Origin: Candidatus Omnitrophota bacterium
GTDB taxonomy: Bacteria; Omnitrophota; Gorgyraeia; Tantalellales; Tantalellaceae
Direction of reading: 5' to 3'
DNA: 64,000 nucleotides
NCBI GenBank assembly: GCA_014728045.1
Contig: WJMH01000012.1
Coordinates: 189,239-253,238 of the forward strand
Below are positions 51,789 through 60,058 of the stretch, piece after piece. The position numbers and the translations under genes are program-made. The notes beneath the pieces are model-generated. The model saw nothing but the letters and a program-made list of their open reading frames with translations. It ran no database searches and was not told the origin of the DNA. Positions within the stretch are counted from its first letter, which is position 1. Each line of letters begins with the position of its first letter.

Positions 51789-52574
51789 ATGAGATTAAAA
51801 GATAAAGTTGTCGTAGTTACTGGAGGATCAAGAGGTATCGGCAAAGCTGCGTGTATCAGGTTCGCTGAAGAAGGAGCCAAAGTGGTGGTCAACTACGCCG
51901 AATCAGCCGACCACGGCAGTTACGCAGATGCCGCTGGGAAGGTCGTGGATGAGATAAGGTCCAAGGGTGGAGAAGCGGCGGCTTTCGAGGCGGATGTCGC
52001 GGACAAGAACAAGGTACGGGAGATGATGGAGTTCACGGTAAGTAAGTACGGGCGTATCGATATACTGGTGGCTAACGCGGGTATCTGCCCTTTCGAGGAG
52101 TTCGGCAAGATAGACGAAACCCTTCTGGACCGGGTGATAGGAGTAAACCTTAAAGGCGCATTTTTCAGCGCACAGGCCGCGGCGGAAAAGATGGTCGAGC
52201 TCGGTCTTAAGGGGAGGATAGTCTTTACCAGTTCCGTAAGTGCTGTTTTCGGGGGAGAACTCCAGGCGCATTACTGTGCGACAAAAGGCGGGATTAACCA
52301 GCTTATGAAATCCATTGCGATAGCTGTCGGAAAACACGGTATAACCGCTAATGCCGTACTTCCCGGCACCGTGATCACCGACATTAACAGGAAGCAACTT
52401 GAGGATGAGAACAAGGCTCTTAAAGATTATTTTATAAAGAGGACACCTTTGGGGCGCCTGGCGACGCCGGAGGATATCGCGGCGGCGATGTTGTTCTTTG
52501 CTTCGGATGATGCCTCGTGTGTTTCCGGATCGACGCTTGTCGTTGACGGGGGAATGTCAGTGAACTTACAGTGA
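51789..52574 (+). CDS. SDR-family oxidoreductase
   Basis: A 261-residue classical short-chain dehydrogenase with TGGSRGIGKA for NAD(P), NAG in LVANAGICP, the catalytic serine in FTSSVSAV and YCATK. It ends in the usual SGSTLVVDGG block. It looks like 3-oxoacyl-ACP reductase in general, but no fatty-acid genes are near. In the Campylobacter legionaminic locus an SDR, PtmA, closes the set, and this gene could be its counterpart; that is inference from position. G+C content returns to the window's norm at its start. It is 18 bases downstream of the large unknown gene. Confidence 0.85.
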   Translation: MRLKDKVVVVTGGSRGIGKAACIRFAEEGAKVVVNYAESADHGSYADAAGKVVDEIRSKGGEAAAFEADVADKNKVREMMEFTVSKYGRIDILVANAGICPFEEFGKIDETLLDRVIGVNLKGAFFSAQAAAEKMVELGLKGRIVFTSSVSAVFGGELQAHYCATKGGINQLMKSIAIAVGKHGITANAVLPGTVITDINRKQLEDENKALKDYFIKRTPLGRLATPEDIAAAMLFFASDDASCVSGSTLVVDGGMSVNLQ

Positions 52575-52642
52575 GAGACCTTTAAAGTTAACGTAAAGGA
52601 TATGATCCAAATATTTGCGATCAAAAAAGGGAGATATGATAG

Positions 52643-53680
52643 ATGAACGATATCAAATTCGGATTTTGCGTACCGATATTCGCAAACCCGGGGATGCTTT
52701 CATTCAGGACCCCGGCATATGAAAAACTGGACTGGTACTCAATAAAGGATACTGTCCTTCTCTGCGAGGAGCTTGGGTTCGATTCGATGTTCGTGGCAGA
52801 CCATCTCTTCCTCGGCAGGGACGGGGATATATGGGAATGCATTTCGCTCATGTCCGCTTTGGCGGCTATAACCAAAAGGATGCAGATAATCCCCATACAC
52901 CTTTGCAATAGTTTCAGGCATCCCGGAATGGTGGCCAAGTCGCTTGCCACGATGAGCCATATATCGAACGGGAGGATCGCGCTTTTTTATGATTATGGCT
53001 GGAGAAAAGCGGAATTCGACGCTTACGGGTTGGATTTCGGCAAGGATGATGAAGAACGTATAGAGAAGATGTCAGAAGGACTCTCCATAATCAAGGGACT
53101 GCTCGAAGAGGAAAAATTCAGTTTTAAAGGGAAGCATTATCAGCTTAACGAGGCAATTTGCAACCCAAAACCCTCCAGCAAGGTCCCGGTATGGATGGGT
53201 GAGGCCAATAATCCCTTGATGGTGTCGAATATCGTAAAGCACGCCGATGTCTTCAATTCCATGCCCTGTTCGGACGGGTCCTTCCAGGACAAACTGGATA
53301 TCATAAGCGAGGAATGCAAGAGGCAGGGGAGGGATTTTAGCGAAATGCGGCTTTCTCTGGAAACACAGGTTCTGGTAAGGCCGACCGAGAAGGACGCCGA
53401 AAGGGAGCTGGACAGGATGGCGGGAATGTTAGAGCGCAATAATTCCCACGATGATGATATTCTTGAACAGCTTAAGGCGACTAACCCGAGGATGACAGAT
53501 TATAATTCACGTGAGACTCTTTACGAAGAATTCATGATAGGAAGCCCCGAAATGGTAAAGCAAAAGATCGACCTTTTCGTTGAAAAAGGCGTGGATCATT
53601 TCATGCTGTGGTTCATGGATTACCCGAATACCGAGGGGATCAGGTCTTTCGCGGAGGACATAATGCCGCATTACAGATAA
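52643..53680 (+). CDS. LLM-class flavin-dependent oxidoreductase
   Basis: A 345-residue luciferase-like monooxygenase-family protein, probably using F420 or FMN. The N-terminal FGFCVPIFANPG strand, LCEELGFDSMFVADHLF, NGRIALFYDYGWRKAEFDAYG and the VPVWMGEANNPLM block fit the family. The substrate cannot be read from sequence; in a glycan cluster it may oxidise a sugar or an acyl donor. It follows the SDR by 68 bases that show a ribosome site (GGGAG) but no clear promoter or terminator. It ends 11 bases before the APS kinase. Confidence 0.83.
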   Translation: MNDIKFGFCVPIFANPGMLSFRTPAYEKLDWYSIKDTVLLCEELGFDSMFVADHLFLGRDGDIWECISLMSALAAITKRMQIIPIHLCNSFRHPGMVAKSLATMSHISNGRIALFYDYGWRKAEFDAYGLDFGKDDEERIEKMSEGLSIIKGLLEEEKFSFKGKHYQLNEAICNPKPSSKVPVWMGEANNPLMVSNIVKHADVFNSMPCSDGSFQDKLDIISEECKRQGRDFSEMRLSLETQVLVRPTEKDAERELDRMAGMLERNNSHDDDILEQLKATNPRMTDYNSRETLYEEFMIGSPEMVKQKIDLFVEKGVDHFMLWFMDYPNTEGIRSFAEDIMPHYR

Positions 53681-53691
53681 AAGGATGGAAA

Positions 53692-54414
53692 ATGTTCAAG
53701 GAAAATAAAAAACGATCGGTCGCTAAGATGCTGTCTTGGCGGGTTTGCGCCACGATTACCACGATGTTGCTGGTTTATATTTTCACGGGCCGGTTGGTCA
53801 TAGCCGTGGGGATAGGCGTGGTGGAAGTGGCAGTCAAGATGGCGCTGTATTATTTTCATGAACGGGCGTGGGACAGGATAAGAGCGGGAAAACATCAGCA
53901 GGAGTCTTTCGTGATGTGGTTTACCGGTCTCCCGAGCTCCGGCAAGACGACACTGGCGAACGAAACATATGATTATCTGATAAGCAGGGGCTGTAGGGTC
54001 GAGAAACTTGATGGTGACGTAGTCAGGTCCGTGTTCCCCAACACGGGTTTCAGCCGGCAGGACAGGGAGACCCACATAAGGAGAGTGGGCTTTTTAGCGT
54101 CACTTTTGGAGAAGAACGGCGTTATAGTGATATCATCGTTCGTATCACCTTACGAGGAATCACGGCGGTTCGTCAGGGGAATTTGTAAGAATTATGTGGA
54201 GATCTATGTTTCGACATCACTGGAAGAATGTGAAAAAAGGGACGTAAAGGGTCTTTACGCCAAGGCCCGAAGGGGCGAGATAAAGAGCTTTACGGGTATA
54301 GACGATCCGTATGAACCGCCCGAGATGCCGGATATCGTCGTTAATACCGAAGGCAGAACAGTTGAAGAGTCCTTCGGACAGATAAGGGATCATATCAACA
54401 GGTACGCAAAGTAA
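53692..54414 (+). CDS. cysC: DUF2061 membrane domain fused to adenylylsulfate kinase
   Basis: A 240-residue fusion. Residues 8-64 are a DUF2061 domain (RSVAKMLSWRV, two hydrophobic helices, YYFHERAWDRI). Residues about 72-240 are an APS kinase: Walker A GLPSSGKT (79-86), the DGD motif (107-109) with the following VVRS, SRQDRETHIRR and a late KSFTGIDDPYE. It phosphorylates APS to PAPS, the donor for the sulfotransferase at 48800, and would be membrane-tethered by DUF2061. The frame reaches back into the previous gene (53608), but ATG 53692 has AAGGATGG upstream and gives a full DUF2061. It is followed by cysD and cysN. Confidence 0.9.
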   Translation: MFKENKKRSVAKMLSWRVCATITTMLLVYIFTGRLVIAVGIGVVEVAVKMALYYFHERAWDRIRAGKHQQESFVMWFTGLPSSGKTTLANETYDYLISRGCRVEKLDGDVVRSVFPNTGFSRQDRETHIRRVGFLASLLEKNGVIVISSFVSPYEESRRFVRGICKNYVEIYVSTSLEECEKRDVKGLYAKARRGEIKSFTGIDDPYEPPEMPDIVVNTEGRTVEESFGQIRDHINRYAK

Positions 54415-54438
54415 TAGGGGTTTATCGGGAGAGATCAC

Positions 54439-55320
54439 ATGAAACATCTGGAAAGACTTGAGAACATAAGTATACACATTCTGCGGGAAGCTTATGCGAA
54501 CCTGCAAAATCTTGGCATGCTCTGGTCCATCGGCAAGGACAGCACCGTACTTCTGTGGCTTGCCCGGAAGGCTTTTTTCGGTCATGTCCCTTTCCCGCTT
54601 ATACATATAGATACCGGATGCAAGATACCGGAAATGATCGAGTACCGCGATGAACTTGTCAGGGAATGGAAGCTTAACATGGTCTACGGCATGAATGAAG
54701 AGGCCATAGAACAGGGAAAGACTTATAATCACGGAAAAATTAGCCGAATAGAGTGCTGCAGGATGCTGAAGACAGAGGCTCTCAGGAAGACGCTGGAAGG
54801 TAGATGGAAAAGGTACCGCTTCAATCACGAGACCGACAGATACGAGGAAGACCCGAGTAAGGAGCCTTTCACCGGGGTTATTCTGGGGATAAGGGCCGAT
54901 GAGGAGGGATCAAGGTCCAAGGAGAGATATTTTTCTCCTAGGGACGAAAAAAGCATCTGGGATATAGGCGAGCAGCCGCCGGAATTCTGGAATTATTATA
55001 ATACCGATTTCAGGCCCTCTTCCCATGTACGGGTACATCCGCTTCTGGACTGGACGGAGCTGGATATCTGGGAATATATCAAAAAGGAGAACATTCCGAC
55101 CGTTTCTCTTTATTATGACAGGGGAGAAGGCAAAAGATACCGTTCGCTCGGATGCCATCCATGCACTTTTCCTGTGGATTCCGACGCGAAAGATGTTGAT
55201 GCGGTGATCAGGGAATTAAGATCGGGTAAATTCTCCAATATCGCGGAAAGATCAGGTCGGGCCCAGGACGAGGAGGATTCAGGCGGTTTGGAATCATTAA
55301 GACGTGAAGGCTATATGTAA
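54439..55320 (+). CDS. cysD: Sulfate adenylyltransferase subunit 2
   Basis: A 293-residue CysD, the PP-loop subunit of ATP sulfurylase. The loop [17 protein letters not shown] is at about residues 30-46, [12 protein letters not shown] follows, and the C-terminal [10 protein letters not shown] and the RSGR segment are family hallmarks. With CysN it makes APS from sulfate and ATP; CysN's GTPase drives the reaction. It lies 24 bases after cysC and 17 before cysN. No APS or PAPS reductase is near, so the set appears to serve sulfation rather than cysteine synthesis. Confidence 0.95.
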   Translation: MKHLERLENISIHILREAYANLQNLGMLWSIGKDSTVLLWLARKAFFGHVPFPLIHIDTGCKIPEMIEYRDELVREWKLNMVYGMNEEAIEQGKTYNHGKISRIECCRMLKTEALRKTLEGRWKRYRFNHETDRYEEDPSKEPFTGVILGIRADEEGSRSKERYFSPRDEKSIWDIGEQPPEFWNYYNTDFRPSSHVRVHPLLDWTELDIWEYIKKENIPTVSLYYDRGEGKRYRSLGCHPCTFPVDSDAKDVDAVIRELRSGKFSNIAERSGRAQDEEDSGGLESLRREGYM

Positions 55321-55337
55321 GTTTCGTCAGGAGAAAC

Positions 55338-57155
55338 ATGACTAATACTCATACCAGGAAAATAAACATAGTATTGACCGGACATGTTGACCACGGCAAA
55401 AGCACTGTCCTCGGCAGGCTTCTGGCCGACACGGACGCATTGCCCGAAGGGAAGCTGGACAGGGTCAAAAATATGTGCCAGAGAAACTCAAAACCCTTTG
55501 AATACGCTTTCCTGATCGATGCTCTAAAGGACGAACAGACCCAGGGTATCACCATAGATTCGGCAAGGGTCTTTTACAAGCAGGGCGGGCAGGAGTATCT
55601 ATTCATTGATGCTCCCGGTCATATAGAATTCCTGAAAAATATGGTCACGGGCGCTTCGCGCGCGGACGCGGCTTTTTTGGTGATAGATGCAAAAGAAGGT
55701 GTGAGGGAGAACTCCAAAAGGCATGGTTATCTGCTTTCGATGCTCGGGATAAGACAGGTCGCCGTCATCGTGAATAAGATGGACCTGGCTGGATATGATC
55801 AGGGCAGGTTCGATCAGATCGCGAAAGAATACAGTTCCTTTTTGGACAGGATAGGCATTGTGCCGGTATCTTTTATTCCCGTCAGCGGAAGAGAGGGTGA
55901 TAACATAGCGATGCGGGGCGATAATATGTCCTGGTATGGGGGAAGGACTGTTATGGAGGCACTCGACATGTTCTCTTCCGAAGAGCAGCTACTTGAGAAG
56001 CCTTTCAGGATGCCCGTTCAGGATATCTATAAGTTCACCAAATTCGACGATGATAGAAGGATAGTCGTGGGTACCGTGGCATCAGGGAAAATGAAGGTGG
56101 GTGACGAGATAGTATTTTACCCCTCAGGTAAGAGGAGTACAGTGGAAGCGATAGAAGTGTTCAACGGCAAGAAGCCCACGGGGTCGTTCTCTGGGCAGGC
56201 CGTGGGGTTCACCTTAAGAGAACAGATCTATGTAAAAAGGGGTGAGATAGCCTCTATCTGCGGGGAGGAGAGGCCAAAGGTCACTTCCAGGGTAAAAGCC
56301 AGTCTTTTCTGGCTCGGCAGGAACGATATGGTCTCCGGCAAGGATTACATGTTCAAGCTGGGCACTTCCAAGGTAAGGGCAAGACTGGAAAAAATCGAGA
56401 GAGTTTTTGATACCACCGTTCTTGAGTCGGACCTGCCCGGCGAGATGATCAAAAGGAATACTTTTGCCGAATGCGTGCTTAAGACCGAAAGGCCGATAGC
56501 CTTCGATCTTGTCGGGGACCTCCAGCAGACCAGCAGGTTCGTGATTGTTGATGGCTATGATATCAGCGGAGGGGGTATAATACGCCAGGCTCTGAAAGAC
56601 CGGCAGTCATGGGTGAGGGACAAGGTCTTTATACGTGAGAATAAGTGGGAGAAGAGTATGATTCCGTACGCGGAAAGGGTAAAAAAATACTCCCAGCAGT
56701 CGGCGCTCATCCTCATAACCGGCAAAAAGGACGCAGGCAAGAAAAATATAGCCAGAAAACTCGAGGCGAAGCTCTTCCGTCAGGGAAAACTTGTTTATTT
56801 TCTCGGGATAGGTAACGTGCTTTACGGTGTTGATGCCGACATCAAGGGTGTCAACGATACCAGACAGGAGCACCTGCGCAGACTCGCGGAAGTATCACAT
56901 ATTTTACTGGATGCGGGTATGATACTTATTGTTACGGCGATAAACCTAACCCAGGAAGACCTTGAACTGATCAAGACGGCTGCAGGATCGGCACATAACG
57001 GTGTTGTATGGGTCGGTAATGAAGTTACCACGGATATTGACTACGATATTAAGATAGATACTCCCCGGGACGTGGACGGGGCGGCGGATGCCATCGAAAG
57101 ACACATTAACAGGTTGTTCGACCGGAACAGAATTGATAAAAGGAGAGGATCATGA
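55338..57155 (+). CDS. cysN: Sulfate adenylyltransferase subunit 1 with degenerate APS-kinase domain
   Basis: A 605-residue protein. Residues 1-440 are CysN, an EF-Tu-like GTPase with G1 [10 protein letters not shown]3 DAPGH and G4 NKMD. Residues about 455-605 align with the APS kinase domain of CysNC fusions, but the P-loop reads GKKDAGKK (462-469; Lys instead of Ser/Thr after GK) and the position of the DGDNVR motif reads GIGNVL (490-495). Both substrate- and ATP-binding sites are thus damaged, and this domain is probably inactive as a kinase. A complete CysC is encoded three genes earlier, which would compensate. It overlaps the cupin gene by 4 bases. Confidence 0.93.
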   Translation: MTNTHTRKINIVLTGHVDHGKSTVLGRLLADTDALPEGKLDRVKNMCQRNSKPFEYAFLIDALKDEQTQGITIDSARVFYKQGGQEYLFIDAPGHIEFLKNMVTGASRADAAFLVIDAKEGVRENSKRHGYLLSMLGIRQVAVIVNKMDLAGYDQGRFDQIAKEYSSFLDRIGIVPVSFIPVSGREGDNIAMRGDNMSWYGGRTVMEALDMFSSEEQLLEKPFRMPVQDIYKFTKFDDDRRIVVGTVASGKMKVGDEIVFYPSGKRSTVEAIEVFNGKKPTGSFSGQAVGFTLREQIYVKRGEIASICGEERPKVTSRVKASLFWLGRNDMVSGKDYMFKLGTSKVRARLEKIERVFDTTVLESDLPGEMIKRNTFAECVLKTERPIAFDLVGDLQQTSRFVIVDGYDISGGGIIRQALKDRQSWVRDKVFIRENKWEKSMIPYAERVKKYSQQSALILITGKKDAGKKNIARKLEAKLFRQGKLVYFLGIGNVLYGVDADIKGVNDTRQEHLRRLAEVSHILLDAGMILIVTAINLTQEDLELIKTAAGSAHNGVVWVGNEVTTDIDYDIKIDTPRDVDGAADAIERHINRLFDRNRIDKRRGS

Positions 57156-57577
57156 TTGAAGAGATTATGTACGGGCTTAAAGACAGTGTACATGTGGCCA
57201 GAGGAAAACACTATGTTGTTTCTAACCTGAGCAACCAGATCATAAACGGCGACATGCGAGGCTGGGTCTGCGGTCATTTTTATCCCAAGGGATCGGTTTT
57301 CCACCGCAATGACATTGAGATATGCTTCAAGACGCTTCATCTGGGCATGGAGGAAAAACTGCACCACCACCTGTGCAGTTTCGAGTTCCTCCTGGTGTTG
57401 AGCGGGAAGGTTGAATACGAAATCGACGGGGACAGACATGTTCTCGAGCCTGGCATGTTCTATATGCTGGAGCCGGGAAACACCGAAAGGATAGTACAGG
57501 TCCATAAAGAGACAACGGTTCTTGCAGTCAGGCTCCCCAGCATACCGCGTAACAAGATCTTTGAGGATGTTGAATAA
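57152..57577 (+). CDS. Cupin-fold protein
   Basis: A 141-residue single cupin domain. Metal-binding histidines are in the EKLHHHLC stretch (about residues 69-76) with a glutamate in FEFLLVLSG; the second cupin motif ([11 protein letters not shown]) lacks the usual histidine, though EPGNTER could still contribute. It starts at an ATGA overlap with cysN. Cupins in sugar loci act as isomerases, epimerases or binding proteins; this one cannot be assigned. It is followed by the third cytidylyltransferase. Confidence 0.8.
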   Translation: MIEEIMYGLKDSVHVARGKHYVVSNLSNQIINGDMRGWVCGHFYPKGSVFHRNDIEICFKTLHLGMEEKLHHHLCSFEFLLVLSGKVEYEIDGDRHVLEPGMFYMLEPGNTERIVQVHKETTVLAVRLPSIPRNKIFEDVE

Positions 57578-57598
57578 ACGCCAAACTGAGAGGTGATC

Positions 57599-58264
57599 AT
57601 GAAAAAGGAGATAGTAGGACTTATACCGGTGCGTGAAGGATCGAAACGTGTGCCCGGTAAGAACTTCATTGAGTTCATGAACGGTAAATCGCTTCTTGAG
57701 CATAAGATAGAGCATCTGAAGCGTTCGGGATGTTTTGATCACATATATGTTTCCAGCGACAGTGAAAGGGCTCGTGATATAGCGGCGGAGAACGGTGTTG
57801 AGTTCCTTCTTAGAGAACCGCAGATGTGCAGTGACGATGTGCCCTGGGCGGAGGCGGTAAGGCACATAGTGGAGACCATACCGGGCGACCCCATCGTAGT
57901 CTGGGCTCTTACAACAAGCCCTCTTTTCTGTAATTTCAGGGGTACGGTCGATAAATTCCTCAAGGTCAGTGCAGAGAAGGACAGCCTCCTTACGGTTTTG
58001 CCAAAAAAAGCATTCTTCCTCAACGGCTACGGAAGAGGCATAAATTACCACCACGGTTACTGGCATCCTTATTCACAGCAGCTTGAGACCTATTACGAGG
58101 TGACGGGTGCCTGTTATATCGGCAAAAAGAGCGATATGTCCAAGTGGAGCTACTGGTTCGGGCCCAAGCCGTATCTTTTCGAGGTGTCCAAGATAGAATC
58201 GATCGATGTTGATACAAAAGAGGATTTCGAACTCGCAAAAAAACTGTACGGAGTTGAAAAATGA
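57599..58264 (+). CDS. CMP-sugar synthetase (acylneuraminate cytidylyltransferase-like), third
   Basis: A 221-residue cytidylyltransferase with the CTP-binding LIPVREGSKRVPGKNF, SSDSERARDIA, ALTTSPL and the late IDVDTKEDFELAK motifs. The frame begins at a GTG (57593), but the GAGGTGAT ribosome site and ATG 57599 give the best start. It overlaps the next gene by 4 bases. No nonulosonic acid synthase accompanies it, unlike the other two cytidylyltransferases in this locus, and its neighbours are a cupin, a 2-hydroxyacid dehydrogenase and an MBL-fold protein. It may therefore activate a different 2-keto sugar acid. Confidence 0.85.
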   Translation: MKKEIVGLIPVREGSKRVPGKNFIEFMNGKSLLEHKIEHLKRSGCFDHIYVSSDSERARDIAAENGVEFLLREPQMCSDDVPWAEAVRHIVETIPGDPIVVWALTTSPLFCNFRGTVDKFLKVSAEKDSLLTVLPKKAFFLNGYGRGINYHHGYWHPYSQQLETYYEVTGACYIGKKSDMSKWSYWFGPKPYLFEVSKIESIDVDTKEDFELAKKLYGVEK

Positions 58265-59277
58265 ACAGAAAACACGCTAAATTCAGGGTCCTAATACCGG
58301 ACCATATAGATTCGCCCGCTGAGATAGAAGAGCAGGTTTTCGGTCCGGCAGCGGAGGTCATCGCTCCAAAAGCCGAATTCATAGAGGAAATACCGGAGGA
58401 TATCTGGTCCTCCTGCGACGCTATCCTCGCATATGACTGCATGAGATACGAAAAGCCCCTGCTGTCCAGGCTCAGCAAATGCCGTGTTATAGTTCGCGCG
58501 GGGATAGGAACGGATAACATCGATCTGGAAGAGGCCAGAAAGAGGGATATTTCGGTATGTAACGTGCCTGATTACTGCACCGAAGAGGTTGCTGACCATA
58601 CGATGGCATTTCTGCTGGCGCTTGTCAGGGGCTTCCCGGAACACGCGGAAAAGGTATGTCTGGGCAGATGGGAAAGGAAGAGCGAGCTCACTTTCAGGTT
58701 AAGGGGCAAGGTCTTCGGTATCATAGGACTGGGCAGGATAGGAAGTGCCGTCGCTGTGCGGGCAAAGGCCCTGGGGCTTAAAGTGGTCTTTTATGACCCG
58801 TATATCAGGCCGGGGTACGATAAGGTCCTGGATGCCGAAAGATTGGACTCATTGGAGGAAGTAGCCTATAGGGGGGATATAATCTCGATCCATACCCCTT
58901 TAACAGAAAAGACCAGGGCAATGATAGGCCCTGACTTCTTCAGCAAGGTCAAAAAGGGAGCTTTCCTGATAAATACAGCACGTGGGCCCATAGTGGATAT
59001 CACGGCTCTTGAACAGGCCATGAAGGAAGGTCTTATAAGAGCCTGCGGTCTGGATGTTTTGTCGAAGGAGCCGCCGGACGATAAATTACAGCTGATCAAG
59101 GATTTCAGGAATGGGGCCGAATGGCTGAGCGGAAGGGTCATCATCACCCCGCATTCCGCTTATCATTCGCACGAAGCGCTGGATGAGGTGAGGCTTAAAT
59201 CCGCCGCGGAGGCCAAGCGGGTTCTTGAGGGGAAAAGACCGCTAAATTGCGTGAACTTAAAAGCACAGGAGAAATGA
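58261..59277 (+). CDS. D-isomer-specific 2-hydroxyacid dehydrogenase
   Basis: A 338-residue NAD-dependent dehydrogenase of the phosphoglycerate dehydrogenase/CtBP type without a regulatory C-terminal domain. The NAD motif GIIGLGRIGSAVAV is at about residue 155-168, the catalytic arginine in NTARGPIVD, the glutamate after VLSKEPP and the histidine in TPHSAYHS. It interconverts 2-keto acids and 2-hydroxyacids. In this setting it may act on a sugar acid or make a hydroxyacyl donor. It overlaps the cytidylyltransferase by 4 bases, which ties the two functionally. Confidence 0.87.
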   Translation: MNRKHAKFRVLIPDHIDSPAEIEEQVFGPAAEVIAPKAEFIEEIPEDIWSSCDAILAYDCMRYEKPLLSRLSKCRVIVRAGIGTDNIDLEEARKRDISVCNVPDYCTEEVADHTMAFLLALVRGFPEHAEKVCLGRWERKSELTFRLRGKVFGIIGLGRIGSAVAVRAKALGLKVVFYDPYIRPGYDKVLDAERLDSLEEVAYRGDIISIHTPLTEKTRAMIGPDFFSKVKKGAFLINTARGPIVDITALEQAMKEGLIRACGLDVLSKEPPDDKLQLIKDFRNGAEWLSGRVIITPHSAYHSHEALDEVRLKSAAEAKRVLEGKRPLNCVNLKAQEK

Positions 59278-59302
59278 ACATTTATAGAACAAGAGGATAA
59301 GT

Positions 59303-60058
59303 ATGTCGATAAGGATCACTTTCTTGGGGACTAATGGCTGGTATACGGACAGGAACGGGAACACTACATGTATTTTCATCGAAACCGATTCATGTTATAT
59401 CGTTCTGGACGCAGGTAACGGTCTTCACAAAATAGATGAGTACGTAAAGGAACAGGATAAGCCGATTTATCTGTTTTTGAGCCACTTCCACCTGGACCAT
59501 ATAAGCGGGTTGCATGTACTCGGTAAGTTCGATTTTGAACAGGGTATGACCATATGTTGTCCCGAAGGGGGTTCTGAGGTACTGGGTAATATAATCCGGC
59601 AGCCGTATACGATGCCTTTCGAACAGCTTCCCTTAAGGGTGGATATCAGGGAAATGGAAGAAGGTTCCCAGGAAGGATTTCCTTTTGGTCTTGTTTCGAG
59701 GGAGCTGATGCATTCCTCGAAATGTTTCGGGTACAGATTCGTGATCGATTCCAAGGTGGTGAGTTACTGCACCGATACCGGATACTGTGATCCGGCCGTG
59801 GATATCTCAAGAGGGGCGGATCTTCTGATAACCGAATGCTCCCTGAAACCGGGGCAGAGAACCGAAAGCTGGCCGCATCTTAACCCTGAGGACGCGGCGG
59901 GTCTGGCAAAAGAGGTTAACGCCGGGGAACTGATAATGATACATTTTGATGCTGCTATATACTGTACGATGAAGGACAGGAAGGACGCGGAGGCCGCGGC
60001 AAAGAAGATATTCGCCAAAACCACTGCGGCAAGGGACGGTTTGGTGGTTGAGATATGA
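59303..60058 (+). CDS. MBL-fold metallohydrolase
   Basis: A 251-residue metallo-beta-lactamase-fold protein of the RNase Z/PhnP-like branch. The zinc motif is SHFHLDHISG (about residues 58-67), with later ligands in the ELMHSSK, YCTDTGYCD and IHFDA stretches. The substrate could be a phosphodiester or cyclic nucleotide-like group; PhnP-type members open cyclic phosphodiesters. It overlaps the next large gene by 4 bases. A strong ribosome site is not seen; AGAGGATAAG precedes ATG 59303. Confidence 0.85.
   Translation: MSIRITFLGTNGWYTDRNGNTTCIFIETDSCYIVLDAGNGLHKIDEYVKEQDKPIYLFLSHFHLDHISGLHVLGKFDFEQGMTICCPEGGSEVLGNIIRQPYTMPFEQLPLRVDIREMEEGSQEGFPFGLVSRELMHSSKCFGYRFVIDSKVVSYCTDTGYCDPAVDISRGADLLITECSLKPGQRTESWPHLNPEDAAGLAKEVNAGELIMIHFDAAIYCTMKDRKDAEAAAKKIFAKTTAARDGLVVEI

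Noticed and set aside
53608-53691. N-terminal extension of the APS kinase frame
   Set aside because: It overlaps the end of the oxidoreductase gene; the DUF2061 domain begins right after ATG 53692, which has its own ribosome site.
55338-57155. Reading the CysN protein as a working CysN-CysC bifunctional enzyme
   Set aside because: The P-loop and DGD motif of the kinase part are both altered, so I list it as degenerate rather than active.
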